A DNA stretch of 64,000 bases from the NCBI RefSeq assembly GCF_003201285.1, contig NZ_QICS01000003.1, forward strand, positions 434,741 through 498,740. Reading direction: 5' to 3'. Below, in pieces: positions 37,353-46,433 of this stretch. The stretch is from Lachnotalea glycerini (lineage in GTDB: Bacteria > Bacillota > Clostridia > Lachnospirales > Lachnospiraceae). A model generated the notes under the pieces. The model was not told the DNA's origin. It saw only the letters and a program-made list of their open reading frames with translations, and searched no databases. The stretch's first letter is position 1; every line of letters begins with the position of its first letter. The translations under genes and the position numbers were made by a program.

Positions 37353-38363
37353 TTATTTTACAAACATTTGGTATAAGCTTTCCATACTAAGCATTTTGTC
37401 GTCCACATAATAATCAGCATTTGGCTTTCCAAATTTAAGCTCATGATACTGAACGCCCCAGCGCTTCATCTGCTCTTTTGTAATTTCACTCCAGTCCTTA
37501 CCTGTTACATATCCTCTTGCTGTAAACAGTACAATTTTATTTCCATAATCATATAATTGATTCATAATTTCAATCATTGGCTCATTTGGCTCTGACAAGG
37601 CATAATCCAAGTTCTTTTGAAGTTTCGCAACGACGCCGTCAATATCAAAAACAAACGTTTTATTTCCTGATGTGATTTTTAAATATTCCTCTGCCTTTCG
37701 AAATTCTTCTTCCGTGTCAATATCAAAATTTTCTTCCATTTCATAACCTACAATTTTGTCCCCAGACATTGAATGATTCTTTGTAATGACATCCGTACGA
37801 ATTACATCAATGCAGGCATTTTGATAAAAAACATCAGGCAACTGCTGCCGTGGCATATTATAACACTCTTTGATCTCTTTCATAATTGGGCTTAAGCTGC
37901 CATCCTTAAGCTTATGCCACATCTTATAGGAAATTTCCTTTGCAGGCGCAATACATCGCATAGAATCAATCGTTTTGTCTCCCAACATCCTCGTAATCAT
38001 ATTATCAATGTCTTGTACCTTCCGAATTGGATAGGTTGGTCTTAGCTGCACAACCAAATCCGGAATATATCCTTCTTTCTCTTCTAAAAAAGAAAGAGCA
38101 TGTTCAAACACTTCCAAATCTAGGGAGGTATCCAATGCATACTCTGCTGGTCTGATAAACGGCGTTTCTGCTCCATATTCTCTGGCAATCTTTGCATATA
38201 CTTCACTATCTGTGCTGACAATGACTCTATCAATCAGTTTGGATGCTTTTGCATGCTCTATGGAATAGGCAATCATAGGTTTTCCGTTTATTTCTCTTAT
38301 ATTTTTATTTTTAACGCTTTTTGAACCACTTCTGGCAGGTATTATAGCAAGTACTTTACTCAT
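37353..38363 (-). CDS. CMP-nonulosonate cytidylyltransferase fused to HAD phosphatase
   Basis: A 336-residue bifunctional protein. Residues ~1-225 are an acylneuraminate cytidylyltransferase (IIPARSGSKSVKNKNI, VSTDSEVYAKIAREYGAETPF). Residues ~232-336 are a small HAD phosphatase: TFVFDIDGVV (nucleophile DxD), VLFTARGY (motif II) and KPNADYYVDDK (motifs III/IV). With the NeuB-cupin protein next in the operon, this suggests a route through a nonulosonate phosphate (as in KDN or Neu5Ac 9-phosphate), dephosphorylated and then CMP-activated. GAGGGG supports ATG 38363. It is the first gene of the glycan locus. Confidence 0.85.
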   Translation of the reverse strand: MSKVLAIIPARSGSKSVKNKNIREINGKPMIAYSIEHAKASKLIDRVIVSTDSEVYAKIAREYGAETPFIRPAEYALDTSLDLEVFEHALSFLEEKEGYIPDLVVQLRPTYPIRKVQDIDNMITRMLGDKTIDSMRCIAPAKEISYKMWHKLKDGSLSPIMKEIKECYNMPRQQLPDVFYQNACIDVIRTDVITKNHSMSGDKIVGYEMEENFDIDTEEEFRKAEEYLKITSGNKTFVFDIDGVVAKLQKNLDYALSEPNEPMIEIMNQLYDYGNKIVLFTARGYVTGKDWSEITKEQMKRWGVQYHELKFGKPNADYYVDDKMLSMESLYQMFVK

Positions 38364-38584
38364 CATTGCCCCTCACTTCTTGTTTACTATGCTTCTCTTC
38401 CATAAGGATTAAAATTACATCATTTAAGTTTTTATTGTTTTCTTACGCTACAAACTTAATCAAATTATACTACACTTCGTCATAATGTTATATGTCTTTT
38501 ATGTATTTCGGCATGTTTTTATAATAATTTAATATTTACGACAATATTCTTCTATGCGAATTTTTATATGATAAAAAACATCAC

Positions 38585-38618
38585 AAAAAAAATGGTTTGT
38601 ATACTCAAAACCATTTTT
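38585..38618 (-). terminator. Rho-independent terminator after glgB
   Basis: Inverted repeat AAAATGGTTT / AAACCATTTT with a ~9-base loop, followed on the minus strand by a T-run. It ends the tetR-GH13-glgB transcript about 40 bases past the glgB stop. The ~210 bases between it and the start of the glycan locus (38363) are AT-rich and must contain that locus's promoter, though no clear -35/-10 pair stands out. Confidence 0.85.
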
Positions 38619-38656
38619 AGAGTGGCAAAATTCTATTGCTTGTATTTTTACATTAT

Positions 38657-40567
38657 TTACAATAAAAAAATAACTGCACTGTACGGTTTCATCGAAAATG
38701 TCACCGAATATTCTCTTCCATCACATTCTTTTTTCTCTGCCTTATATGTTTTTGTCACTTTCTCCTGTGAGCCGCCAAAGCGCTTTTCATCACTGTTTAA
38801 CAGAAGCTTTGGATTTTTCTTAAATGGTAATCCGACTCTGTAATCTTTCCATTCAACCGGAGTAAAATTACATACAAACAATAAATGATTCTTACTTGTT
38901 TCGGACCATCTGATAAAGCTGAATATGCTTCTATCACAATCATTTGCATTAACCCATTCAAAGCCGCCAGGCTGTGTATCTCTTTCATACATAGCCGGAT
39001 ATTTTAAATATAGCTTTTGAAGCTCCGAAACAAATAGCTTTAACTGCTGATGAGGCTCCTCTTTTAACAATTGCCAGTCCAGTGCTCTCTTTTCACTCCA
39101 CTCCTGCACTTGACCAAATTCCTGGCCCATAAATAAAAGCTTCTTACCCGGATGTCCCATCATATAGGTATATGCAGTTCTTACATTCGCAAACTTTTCA
39201 TAATATTCCCCAGGCATCTTACTGAGTACAGAACACTTTAGATGAACTACTTCATCATGAGACAGCACCAGTATGTAATTTTCACAATATGCATAGGTCA
39301 TTGCAAATGTCATTAAGCCGTGTGCCCCCTTTTTAAAAAGGGGATCAAGCTTTACATATTCTAAAAAGTCGTTCATCCACCCCATATTCCATTTAAAGGT
39401 AAAGCCAAGACCATCCTCTTGCGTTCCCCCTGTTACCTTAGGCCATGCGGTCGATTCTTCTGCAATCATCATCGTTCCATGATTTCTCCCAAGTACAACA
39501 GAATTCAAATGTTTAAAGAACTCAATCGCTTCCAGATTCTTATTTCCACCAAGCTTGTTTGGAATCCATTCCCCTGCGTTTTTACCATAGTCCAAGTAGA
39601 GCATGGAGGCTACTGCATCAACTCGAAGTCCATCAATATGATACTGCTCAATCCAAAAAAGCGCATTGGCAATCAGAAAATTACTCACTTCATGCTTTCC
39701 AAAATCAAATATCTTTGTTCCCCAGTCGGGATGTTCTCCTTTTCTTGCATCTGCATATTCAAAAAGAGCCTCTCCGTCAAAATTGGCCAAACCATGTGCA
39801 TCCTTTGGAAAATGAGCGGGAACCCAATCAAGAATAACGCCAATTTTATTTTTATGAAAATAGTTAATCATATACATAAAATCAGCCGGCGTTCCATATC
39901 TGGAAGTAGGTGCATAGTAACCTGTTACCTGATAGCCCCATGAACCATCGTATGGATGCTCTGCGATACCCATAAGCTCCACATGAGTATATCCCATTTC
40001 CTTAATGTAATCGGTCAGCTCATGAGCCAGCTCCTTATAATTATAAAAGCCATCCTCATCCTCTTTCCTTTGATGCTTTTTCCATGAGCCAAGATGAACC
40101 TCATAGATAACCAATGGTTCCTTTTTCATATCCTTTTCTTCGCGCTTTTTTATCCATTCCTTATCCTGCCAGCTAAAACAATTTATATTTGCAATAATTG
40201 AAGCATTATCAGGACGAAGCTGCGCATAATTTGCAAAAGGATCTGCCTTATACAGTTGTTCACCGGCATTTGTTGTAATTAAGAATTTATACATTTGTCC
40301 TTCCTGAGCTTCTTTTACAAAAGTCTCAAAAAATCCAATAGGTTCTAGTCTTTGCATTTCATTTAATGATTCATCCCATCCATTAAATTCTCCCACCACA
40401 CTAACACTCTTAGCATGTGGTGCCCACACAGCAAAATAAACCCCTTTTATTCCATTTATCACCGCCTCGTGAGCTCCAAGCTTTTTGTAAATTTCGTAAT
40501 GTGTACCTTCGCCAAAATAATATTGATCTAATTCGCCCAATCGAATATCTGTATTTTCTTCTCCCAT
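38657..40567 (-). CDS. glgB: 1,4-alpha-glucan branching enzyme
   Basis: A 636-residue GH13 branching enzyme. An N-terminal CBM48 (GVYFAVWAPHAKSVSVVGEFNGWDE, residues ~40-130) precedes the (beta/alpha)8 barrel with the catalytic Asp in GLRVDAVASM, the Glu in MIAEESTAWP, and the transition-state Asp in LSHDEVVH. The all-beta C-domain ends PYSAVIFLL. It makes alpha-1,6 branches in glycogen. It lies 17 bases after the GH13 gene and is surely co-transcribed with it; no other glg genes are in the window. Confidence 0.95.
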   Translation of the reverse strand: MGEENTDIRLGELDQYYFGEGTHYEIYKKLGAHEAVINGIKGVYFAVWAPHAKSVSVVGEFNGWDESLNEMQRLEPIGFFETFVKEAQEGQMYKFLITTNAGEQLYKADPFANYAQLRPDNASIIANINCFSWQDKEWIKKREEKDMKKEPLVIYEVHLGSWKKHQRKEDEDGFYNYKELAHELTDYIKEMGYTHVELMGIAEHPYDGSWGYQVTGYYAPTSRYGTPADFMYMINYFHKNKIGVILDWVPAHFPKDAHGLANFDGEALFEYADARKGEHPDWGTKIFDFGKHEVSNFLIANALFWIEQYHIDGLRVDAVASMLYLDYGKNAGEWIPNKLGGNKNLEAIEFFKHLNSVVLGRNHGTMMIAEESTAWPKVTGGTQEDGLGFTFKWNMGWMNDFLEYVKLDPLFKKGAHGLMTFAMTYAYCENYILVLSHDEVVHLKCSVLSKMPGEYYEKFANVRTAYTYMMGHPGKKLLFMGQEFGQVQEWSEKRALDWQLLKEEPHQQLKLFVSELQKLYLKYPAMYERDTQPGGFEWVNANDCDRSIFSFIRWSETSKNHLLFVCNFTPVEWKDYRVGLPFKKNPKLLLNSDEKRFGGSQEKVTKTYKAEKKECDGREYSVTFSMKPYSAVIFLL

Positions 40568-40584
40568 AATATCGCTCCTTTTGG

Positions 40585-41943
40585 CTAATTTATTTTTATT
40601 ATAATTGCACTATTTCCCTTTATACTAATTCGCAACTGATTATTTTGAATCTCCACAGTCTCCATCGTAATGACATTCTTGGCAGCCAACTTCTCAAAAT
40701 CAAACGAAAGCGGTACGTAAACGGTACTTTCATTATCATCATTGTTTACTATTGTAATCATCGCAGCCTCATTTGTATATCTTGCAAAAGCGTACTGTCT
40801 GTTTGTCAGCACAAGTTCCTTATATCTGCCATTTAAAATTGTCTGATTCTCTCTCTTTATCTTACCCAAAATACAAATAAATTCTGTAAGCTTTGGATTA
40901 TTATTTGTAACCAACAAATCCTCTATCTTTATAGCAGGACGTAAACGATCATCACTGTTATTTTCCTTCCTGCCCTCAATTCCCCACTCCGAGCCATAAT
41001 AAATGGATGGGATTCCCAAAAGCGTATAAAGTAAAGCATAGATCGGAATTAAATGTGCTTTATTACTCACCTTACTTGCAATACGATCCACATCATGATT
41101 ATCCACAAAGGAATACAAAATAGCATTTTTACACAAGCCATCCTTTTCATCAAATAATCTTCGAATCGTATGTGCGATTTCAAAATAATTATGGTCATTA
41201 TGTCCTGAGTATAATCCCTTATGAAGCTCATAATTTGTAACCGAATGAAGCTGCTCCTCATTAACCCATCTGCTGTAATCCCCATGAATCACCTCACCCA
41301 TCAGCCAGAAATCTTCCTTTTCCAACTGAGTTATCTCTCTCATCTGCTTCATAAAATCATAAGTAAGACAATCCGCACAATCAAGTCTGATACCATCAAT
41401 ATCAAATTCCCGAATCCAAAAGCGAATCACTTCCAGCAAATAATTTGTTACCTCCGTATTATAAAGATTCAAATTAGCTAATTCATAGCATCCTCTCCAT
41501 GCTGAATAAGAAAAACTATCTCCATAAGGAGAAGAAGCATTAAAGTTAACATCTCTATACCAGTCCTTATATTTTGATGCCTCTTTTCTTTCTCTTAAAT
41601 CCCTGAAGGCAAAAAAATCACGGCCTGTATGATTGAAAACACCATCCACTACTACCTTAATCCCCACAGCATGACACTGTCTCACATACTCTTTAAAATC
41701 CTGATTATCCCCAATCCTTTTGTCTACAAGCTTATAATCCCTTGTATCATAGCCATGTGTGTTAGATTCAAACAATGGTCCAATATAGATTGCACTGACA
41801 CTTAATTCCTGCAAATGAGGAAGCCATTTTAATAGCTCCTCAACTCTATGTTCTGCTATCATTTCTTTATTTTCCTTATCAACACCCAAAAGACCAAATG
41901 GGTAAATATGATAAAAAATCGCCTCGTTATACCATTTATTCAT
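40585..41943 (-). CDS. GH13 alpha-amylase-family enzyme
   Basis: A 452-residue intracellular GH13 protein with no signal peptide. Conserved regions: DGVFNHTG (I), GIRLDCADCL with the nucleophile Asp (II), MGEVIHGDY with the acid/base Glu (III), and SFVDNHDVDR (IV). It lacks starch-binding modules. It likely hydrolyses or rearranges short alpha-glucans in the cytosol. It is transcribed with glgB, and a palindrome matching the tetR operator lies 17-32 bases upstream of its ATG, so it is probably under the TetR protein. Confidence 0.9.
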   Translation of the reverse strand: MNKWYNEAIFYHIYPFGLLGVDKENKEMIAEHRVEELLKWLPHLQELSVSAIYIGPLFESNTHGYDTRDYKLVDKRIGDNQDFKEYVRQCHAVGIKVVVDGVFNHTGRDFFAFRDLRERKEASKYKDWYRDVNFNASSPYGDSFSYSAWRGCYELANLNLYNTEVTNYLLEVIRFWIREFDIDGIRLDCADCLTYDFMKQMREITQLEKEDFWLMGEVIHGDYSRWVNEEQLHSVTNYELHKGLYSGHNDHNYFEIAHTIRRLFDEKDGLCKNAILYSFVDNHDVDRIASKVSNKAHLIPIYALLYTLLGIPSIYYGSEWGIEGRKENNSDDRLRPAIKIEDLLVTNNNPKLTEFICILGKIKRENQTILNGRYKELVLTNRQYAFARYTNEAAMITIVNNDDNESTVYVPLSFDFEKLAAKNVITMETVEIQNNQLRISIKGNSAIIIKIN

Positions 41944-41959
41944 TTTAAGCTCCTATTCG

Positions 41960-41975
41960 TATACCTTTCGGTATA
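41960..41975. promoter_or_regulatory. Candidate TetR operator upstream of GH13-glgB
   Basis: Perfect palindrome TATACC-N4-GGTATA between the tetR stop and the GH13 start. The same half-sites recur in the tetR promoter (42612-42627), supporting a common regulator. Confidence 0.72.
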
Positions 41976-41997
41976 GTTCAACATTGATTATCTGAAT

Positions 41998-42576
41998 TCA
42001 GGAATAAATTCCATGCATAAATTGATGCACCATTGTAAATATCTGATCATTCGTTACAATAATCTCTTCACCCTGACTTGTTTCAGATAAAAATAAGATA
42101 TAATAGTTAATCGTTCCAATAAATCCCATAGCAAATTTTTGCTGTCTTCCGTTCATATTTCCAAGCTCATTAGCAGCATTTTCAAATATAGAAAGAATCA
42201 TTTGATATAAATCACTCATATAAGGCTCCATCTCCTTATGAGCTTCATTCTCCTTTGCATAATAAGACAACGCAAGCATTAAAAAATAAAATTTTCGATG
42301 TTTGATTGCAAATTCTGTAAATGCAGCAGCTGTTTTATATAAGGTCATTGGAAGATCCTTATCATAATAGCTTGCATCCTTTAATAAATCAATCATCTCC
42401 GTCCCATATCGCTTTAGCACTTCCTTCAATAGACCTATTTTACTCCCAAAATAATAATACAGCGTAGGCTTGGTAATTCCTGCAACATCTGCAATCTCCT
42501 GTACACCCACGCTGTCATATCCTTTTGTATAAAATAACTCCAATGCATTCTGTAGTATGGTTTCTCTCGTATCCAA
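41998..42576 (-). CDS. TetR-family transcriptional regulator
   Basis: A 192-residue repressor. The N-terminal HTH reads ILQNALELFYTKGYDSVGVQEIADVAGITKPTLYYYFGSK, a textbook TetR domain; the C-terminal helical domain is ligand-binding and not assignable. A TTG at 42576 preceded by GGTGAG is the likely start; an ATG at 42591 lacks a ribosome binding site. It lies upstream of and in the same direction as GH13-glgB, and matching palindromes precede both. Confidence 0.87.
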   Translation of the reverse strand: MDTRETILQNALELFYTKGYDSVGVQEIADVAGITKPTLYYYFGSKIGLLKEVLKRYGTEMIDLLKDASYYDKDLPMTLYKTAAAFTEFAIKHRKFYFLMLALSYYAKENEAHKEMEPYMSDLYQMILSIFENAANELGNMNGRQQKFAMGFIGTINYYILFLSETSQGEEIIVTNDQIFTMVHQFMHGIYS

Positions 42577-42609
42577 ACACTCACCACCCATGAATTCGTT
42601 ATATCTATT

Positions 42610-42638
42610 ATTTTACCAATCGGTATATAAAAAGTCAA
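42610..42638 (-). promoter_or_regulatory. tetR promoter with embedded operator
   Basis: On the minus strand: TTGACT-17 bp-TAAAAT, a good sigma-A promoter. Its spacer contains TATACCGATTGGTA, the same half-sites as the palindrome before the GH13 gene. Binding there would block RNA polymerase, so the regulator probably represses itself. Confidence 0.75.
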
Positions 42639-42655
42639 TCAAAACGTAATATGCC

Positions 42656-42682
42656 CACACTATTTGCTTATCAAACAGTGTG
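42656..42682. terminator. Stem-loop downstream of the TPR/ATPase gene
   Basis: CACACT-A-TTTG / CAAA-C-AGTGTG inverted repeat in the gap between the TPR/ATPase gene and the tetR promoter. No T-run follows on the minus strand, so the terminator role is doubtful. Confidence 0.3.
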
Positions 42683-42796
42683 AGCACATCTTCTTCTATT
42701 TAAATATAATTGCTTCTATCATTATTATATGCTTAATACATCACTTGGTCGAACGCATCTGTTGATTCCTTTATTTTATTCCTATTTATACTAATT

Positions 42797-45349
42797 TTAA
42801 CCAATACTTTCAAAATCACACTCCTGTAAAATAACCCTCTTGTCTTCATCATATCTTCGTTTCATTACTATGTCTTTTAACTTTTTCACCGTTTTCTTAT
42901 TCGAATGTGCAATCGCAGTATCAATAATACCTTTTACCTGCTCAATTGTAATAGGTTTATCATCTGTTTGAATATTTCCAAGACATGTATATAAAGCTAG
43001 TATTGCCATATCATCAATAGAGTACATTAACATTTTGGCGTAATCTTTTCCAAATTCAACCAATTCATCGTTATTATAATCAGGAAGCTCAATTTTAGCA
43101 CTAAACTGATTTTCGAAATCTTTGTCTTTGTTTAATACAGCCTCAATTCCTGCTTTTGCATCCTCTAATATCAACAGAATCTCTTCATTACATTCTCTAA
43201 GAGTTTCCATTAAATTTTTAATAGTCTTTTCTGTTAAGCTTCCTGCTTTTTCAATTATTAATACGCCGCCTTCCATTTTTTCAGACAACATTTTAATGTC
43301 CTTTGTATTTAGGGAGTTGGCTGAAATTTTGGCAACTTTCGCACTTTTTTTATGCTGTGCCATCTGAACCGCTTTTGCAATCGCCATTGCTAGGGTTGTT
43401 TTTCCTGTCTGTTCCTCTCCTATGACAGCAATATAACCAACGTCAAATGGTTGTTTGCTGCTGCTTGCTTTATTAATCGGATTAAAAATATTGCATAAGG
43501 CCTTTTCCACACCACGAACGGATAAAAACGCTGCAAAAATCCCCTGCTGTTCCTTTGTCAGCCCCTCTTTATTCTCAGGCTCCTTATGTTCGCTTCTCTC
43601 TTCTTTGTATTCCTCTGGTGTACTATCTAGTTCATCTGCAATGATAGCCTCTATATCAGTTTGTAAATTTGCTGTTATTTTGTCTTCAGTTGATTCAACT
43701 ACACGATCCTCTTCTTGCACTTCCTGAATCATAAGCTCAGGATCTGTTGGTTCAGATTTTTCTATCTCATTTGAATTTTCCTCTTCTATATCATGATTGG
43801 CTTCAATTGTATGAATAGCAGCTTCACTGACTTTCTCTAATTCAAGATCAGTAAACTTATCTTCTGTATCTTCTTCACCTGCAATGATATTCTCCAACGC
43901 CTCAAGCTCGTTTGAAATGTCAACTGAAACTTCCTTTTTATCTTCAAAATTCTCTGCATTCTCATTTATTTGATTTAAAGCATCTCCCTCTAAGGATGCA
44001 GCTATCTGTGAAAAAGCCTCATCATCTTCAAGAAAACTTGCCTTTAAAGCGTCTGCAATTTCCTGTCCATTGGCTTTCATTTCATCCTCTGATATAATCA
44101 AGGACAGCTTTGACATAATGTGCTCAGCTTTTTGAAGTGCATTACCTTTTATATCATTTAATCTTTTTAATTCTGCTTCCTTAATTGCTACTTCGGCTGC
44201 CGATTTCATCTTTTCCCACTCATTCAAGACATCCTCAATTCTCATCTGACCGGTAATTTGCTTTTCTAAAATATTAGCTTCGGGCATATATAAACTTATT
44301 TGACCGTCATTCTCTTCGGCAAGAACCTTTTCATAATTAATCTTATCTTGTATAGACTCACTAACCATTTCCATCTGAGCTGGAACTTCTACTTGAATTG
44401 ACCCCGATATAATTTCGTTTTTATCAAGCTCCTCATCAAAGTTGATATCAAGTATTTGACTATCCTCAACCATCCTTCTTATGTTTTCCATTGTCGAATC
44501 AACAGCTTCTTTTTCTGTTGCACTCATAATTTGTTCCATACTTTTAGCCAATTCAGCCTGCAGATTAATGGTATCATATTTTCCCAAGTTAACTGGTTTA
44601 ATCTGAATATCATTTGCATCTACCGCATCCGAAAACATATCCTCTGTTATAAGCTCTACCTTAGACGAATCTGCTATACCTCTTAATTCTTCCTCCTCGC
44701 CATCTTCATCTAAATATTCATGAATTTCTTCCTTAGCATCATATCGATGGTCATACTTTTCCTGTTGCTCAAGTGATAGTGGTTTGTATAACATTTTAAG
44801 TTCCATTGCTTTTTCTACAAACTTACCTTCACTAAACCATAAGATAATTTCATCGCATTCTTCAACACATTTGGATCCCATGCCAGCCTCATGATACAGA
44901 TGAGCCAGCTCATATGCCCATTCTTCATGATATTCTCTCTCTTTAAATGTCTCCATGATAGGAATTAATTCCTCAGGCTTGGTTCCTTTCGCCTTATATA
45001 TTTTATACTTTAGTATATCAGCAGCGATATCTTCGGGAGACAAATGTACAAATTCTCTATAATAGTCAATGGCTTCGTCATAGTCTTCCATTTTAATTGC
45101 CAGTTCGGCAAGCTTATATACCATCATCCTGCCAATTGGCGAGCGATCATACGCCATTAACAATAATTCATGGCTTTCTTCATATTTTCCATTCTTTTCA
45201 TAAATATCACTTACCGTACATAACATAGAAACATTTTTAACTCTTCTCCAATCAATTGTATCTGCCAGCTTCATAGCAGCAGCAAAATTTTCCTCATTTA
45301 CAAGTTTTCTAATTTGATCGGCCTTTATTCTATATTCATACTTGTCCAT
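42797..45349 (-). CDS. TPR protein with C-terminal degenerate AAA-type ATPase
   Basis: An 850-residue cytosolic protein. Residues ~1-200 are tetratricopeptide-like helical repeats (KVNEENFAAAM, YEESHELLLMAYDRSP, YDEAIDYYREFVHLSPED). Residues ~200-590 are a long, very acidic, low-complexity linker with many Glu-rich coils. The final ~260 residues resemble a AAA domain: Walker A GEEQTGKTTLA, then GGVLIIEKAGSL where a Walker B DE would be expected (here E-K). Thus ATP binding is likely but hydrolysis may be impaired. Proteins of this layout occur in Lachnospiraceae; I know of no function. It is monocistronic. Confidence 0.6.
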   Translation of the reverse strand: MDKYEYRIKADQIRKLVNEENFAAAMKLADTIDWRRVKNVSMLCTVSDIYEKNGKYEESHELLLMAYDRSPIGRMMVYKLAELAIKMEDYDEAIDYYREFVHLSPEDIAADILKYKIYKAKGTKPEELIPIMETFKEREYHEEWAYELAHLYHEAGMGSKCVEECDEIILWFSEGKFVEKAMELKMLYKPLSLEQQEKYDHRYDAKEEIHEYLDEDGEEEELRGIADSSKVELITEDMFSDAVDANDIQIKPVNLGKYDTINLQAELAKSMEQIMSATEKEAVDSTMENIRRMVEDSQILDINFDEELDKNEIISGSIQVEVPAQMEMVSESIQDKINYEKVLAEENDGQISLYMPEANILEKQITGQMRIEDVLNEWEKMKSAAEVAIKEAELKRLNDIKGNALQKAEHIMSKLSLIISEDEMKANGQEIADALKASFLEDDEAFSQIAASLEGDALNQINENAENFEDKKEVSVDISNELEALENIIAGEEDTEDKFTDLELEKVSEAAIHTIEANHDIEEENSNEIEKSEPTDPELMIQEVQEEDRVVESTEDKITANLQTDIEAIIADELDSTPEEYKEERSEHKEPENKEGLTKEQQGIFAAFLSVRGVEKALCNIFNPINKASSSKQPFDVGYIAVIGEEQTGKTTLAMAIAKAVQMAQHKKSAKVAKISANSLNTKDIKMLSEKMEGGVLIIEKAGSLTEKTIKNLMETLRECNEEILLILEDAKAGIEAVLNKDKDFENQFSAKIELPDYNNDELVEFGKDYAKMLMYSIDDMAILALYTCLGNIQTDDKPITIEQVKGIIDTAIAHSNKKTVKKLKDIVMKRRYDEDKRVILQECDFESIG

Positions 45350-45566
45350 TGCTAATTCACCTCTGTCATTGCCTGCACAATGTAGTTTACAATCTCGTTT
45401 ATAACTATTAATTAGTGTATCATATGGGTTTTATCTTGTCAAAATAAAGCCTAAAATATCCACAAATCTTAAGATATAAATACAAAATTAACTATATTCT
45501 GGGAATTATTTGCATATTTGGACTTTGGTCATCAATTTTACCTATTGAAGGACCCATTACAATGTA

Positions 45567-45607
45567 AAAAAAAGAGAGTATATGTGTTTTACATATTCTC
45601 TCTTTTT
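45567..45607 (-). terminator. Strong rho-independent terminator of an orphan transcript
   Basis: Inverted repeat AAAAAGAGAGTATATGT / ACATATTCTCTCTTTTT with a short loop, followed on the minus strand by eight T. No annotated gene lies just upstream of it; it would end a transcript starting near 46140. Confidence 0.85.
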
Positions 45608-45989
45608 CATTATTTAATTATAATTTTATTAATTGTATATTGTATAAATCGGAGGCTTCTTATGTGATATTTATCTGTGTACTCAACTATTTATCGATTT
45701 CCCTTTTCATCTATATAACGATAGCAACCAATCTAATATTTCGAATCTACTTCTCAACCTGTTCTCAATACTTTCACAAATATATTTTCTATCAATATTA
45801 TATAAATACTTTCTATGAATATATTTGTTACTGATACTTTTATAAAATATTTCTTTACATATCTTATAAAACTATTAGACCTTTTTTGTGACTTTCTTCA
45901 ATATGTGGACTTTTATCACTTCTTATTCTATCTGGTTATAACATCTCCGATAATTTTTCATTTCAAATGTCCAGAATATAATATTTCAC
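45608..45989 (-). other. AT-rich 3' part of orphan transcript, possibly a decayed gene
   Basis: About 380 bases between the tiny ORF and the terminator. All minus-strand frames are broken by many stops, but short coding-like runs appear (for example ENRLRSRFEILDWLLSLYR). It could be an untranslated RNA body or the remains of a larger protein gene whose promoter, ribosome binding site and terminator survive. The plus-strand frames here are Phe/Ile/Tyr-rich and look like artefacts of AT content. Confidence 0.4.
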
Positions 45990-46055
45990 TTACACAGATT
46001 CTTTTTTTAGTCCCGCCACTTCATATTGAACTTTTGACTCGCCTACTATTTCCAT
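45990..46055 (-). CDS. Hypothetical 21-residue peptide with strong expression signals
   Basis: ATG 46055 is preceded nine bases earlier by AAAAGGAGG, one of the best ribosome binding sites in the window. The ORF begins MEIVGESKVQYEVAG and ends in LKKESV before TAA. It is hydrophilic, has no Cys and no signal peptide, so it is not an obvious bacteriocin or AgrD-like peptide. It may be a real small peptide, a leader peptide, or the surviving N-terminus of a decayed gene. Confidence 0.45.
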   Translation of the reverse strand: MEIVGESKVQYEVAGLKKESV

Positions 46056-46146
46056 TGGAATCATCCTCCTTTTAAATAATACTTATAACCATTTTTCATT
46101 TAATTATCTAAGTATTATCTTGTAAGTTTTGTTTTTTGATAGGTTT

Positions 46147-46175
46147 ATATTATCATAAGGCTTTATATTTGTCAA
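46147..46175 (-). promoter_or_regulatory. Strong sigma-A promoter of the orphan transcript
   Basis: On the minus strand: perfect -35 TTGACA, 17-bp spacer, -10 TAATAT with a TG two bases before it (extended -10). The predicted start is near 46140. The 85-base leader carries an ATAATACTT / AAGTATTAT inverted repeat immediately before the ribosome binding site of the 21-codon ORF. Confidence 0.8.
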
Positions 46176-46359
46176 TACACTTTTAATTATTTTTTATTAT
46201 TAATTGTTATTTTTATTTTATATATTAATTATTGTATTAATTTTCAATATTTTATATTAAATTCTGAATATTATAACAGTAAATACAATAATTAAAATCT
46301 GTAATTTCAGAGTTCTTATTTATTTTGTAATTAAAAATACCTTATTTTTTTCATTAAAT

Positions 46360-46407
46360 ATAGACCAAAGAGTGGGCTGCTTTTAAGCTTCACTAACTTT
46401 GGTCTAT
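46360..46407 (-). terminator. Long hairpin after the aconitase-family gene
   Basis: ATAGACCAAAG / CTTTGGTCTAT form an 11-bp outer stem, with inner AGTG/CACT and GCTT/AAGC pairs. It starts about 27 bases past the gene's stop. Only a modest T-rich stretch follows, so it may act as terminator or mRNA 3' stabiliser. Confidence 0.6.
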
Positions 46408-46433
46408 AAGTTTATTACGGATAAGGCATTTCT

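Noticed and set aside
39419..39943. 174-residue open frame on the plus strand
   Set aside because: Antisense to glgB, whose catalytic motifs are intact; Cys/His/Ile-rich composition typical of a shadow frame.
45640..46075. Two hydrophobic plus-strand open frames (64 and 86 codons)
   Set aside because: They run antisense to the promoter-RBS-ORF-terminator unit, lack ribosome binding sites and consist of Phe/Ile/Tyr/Leu as expected from AT-rich DNA.
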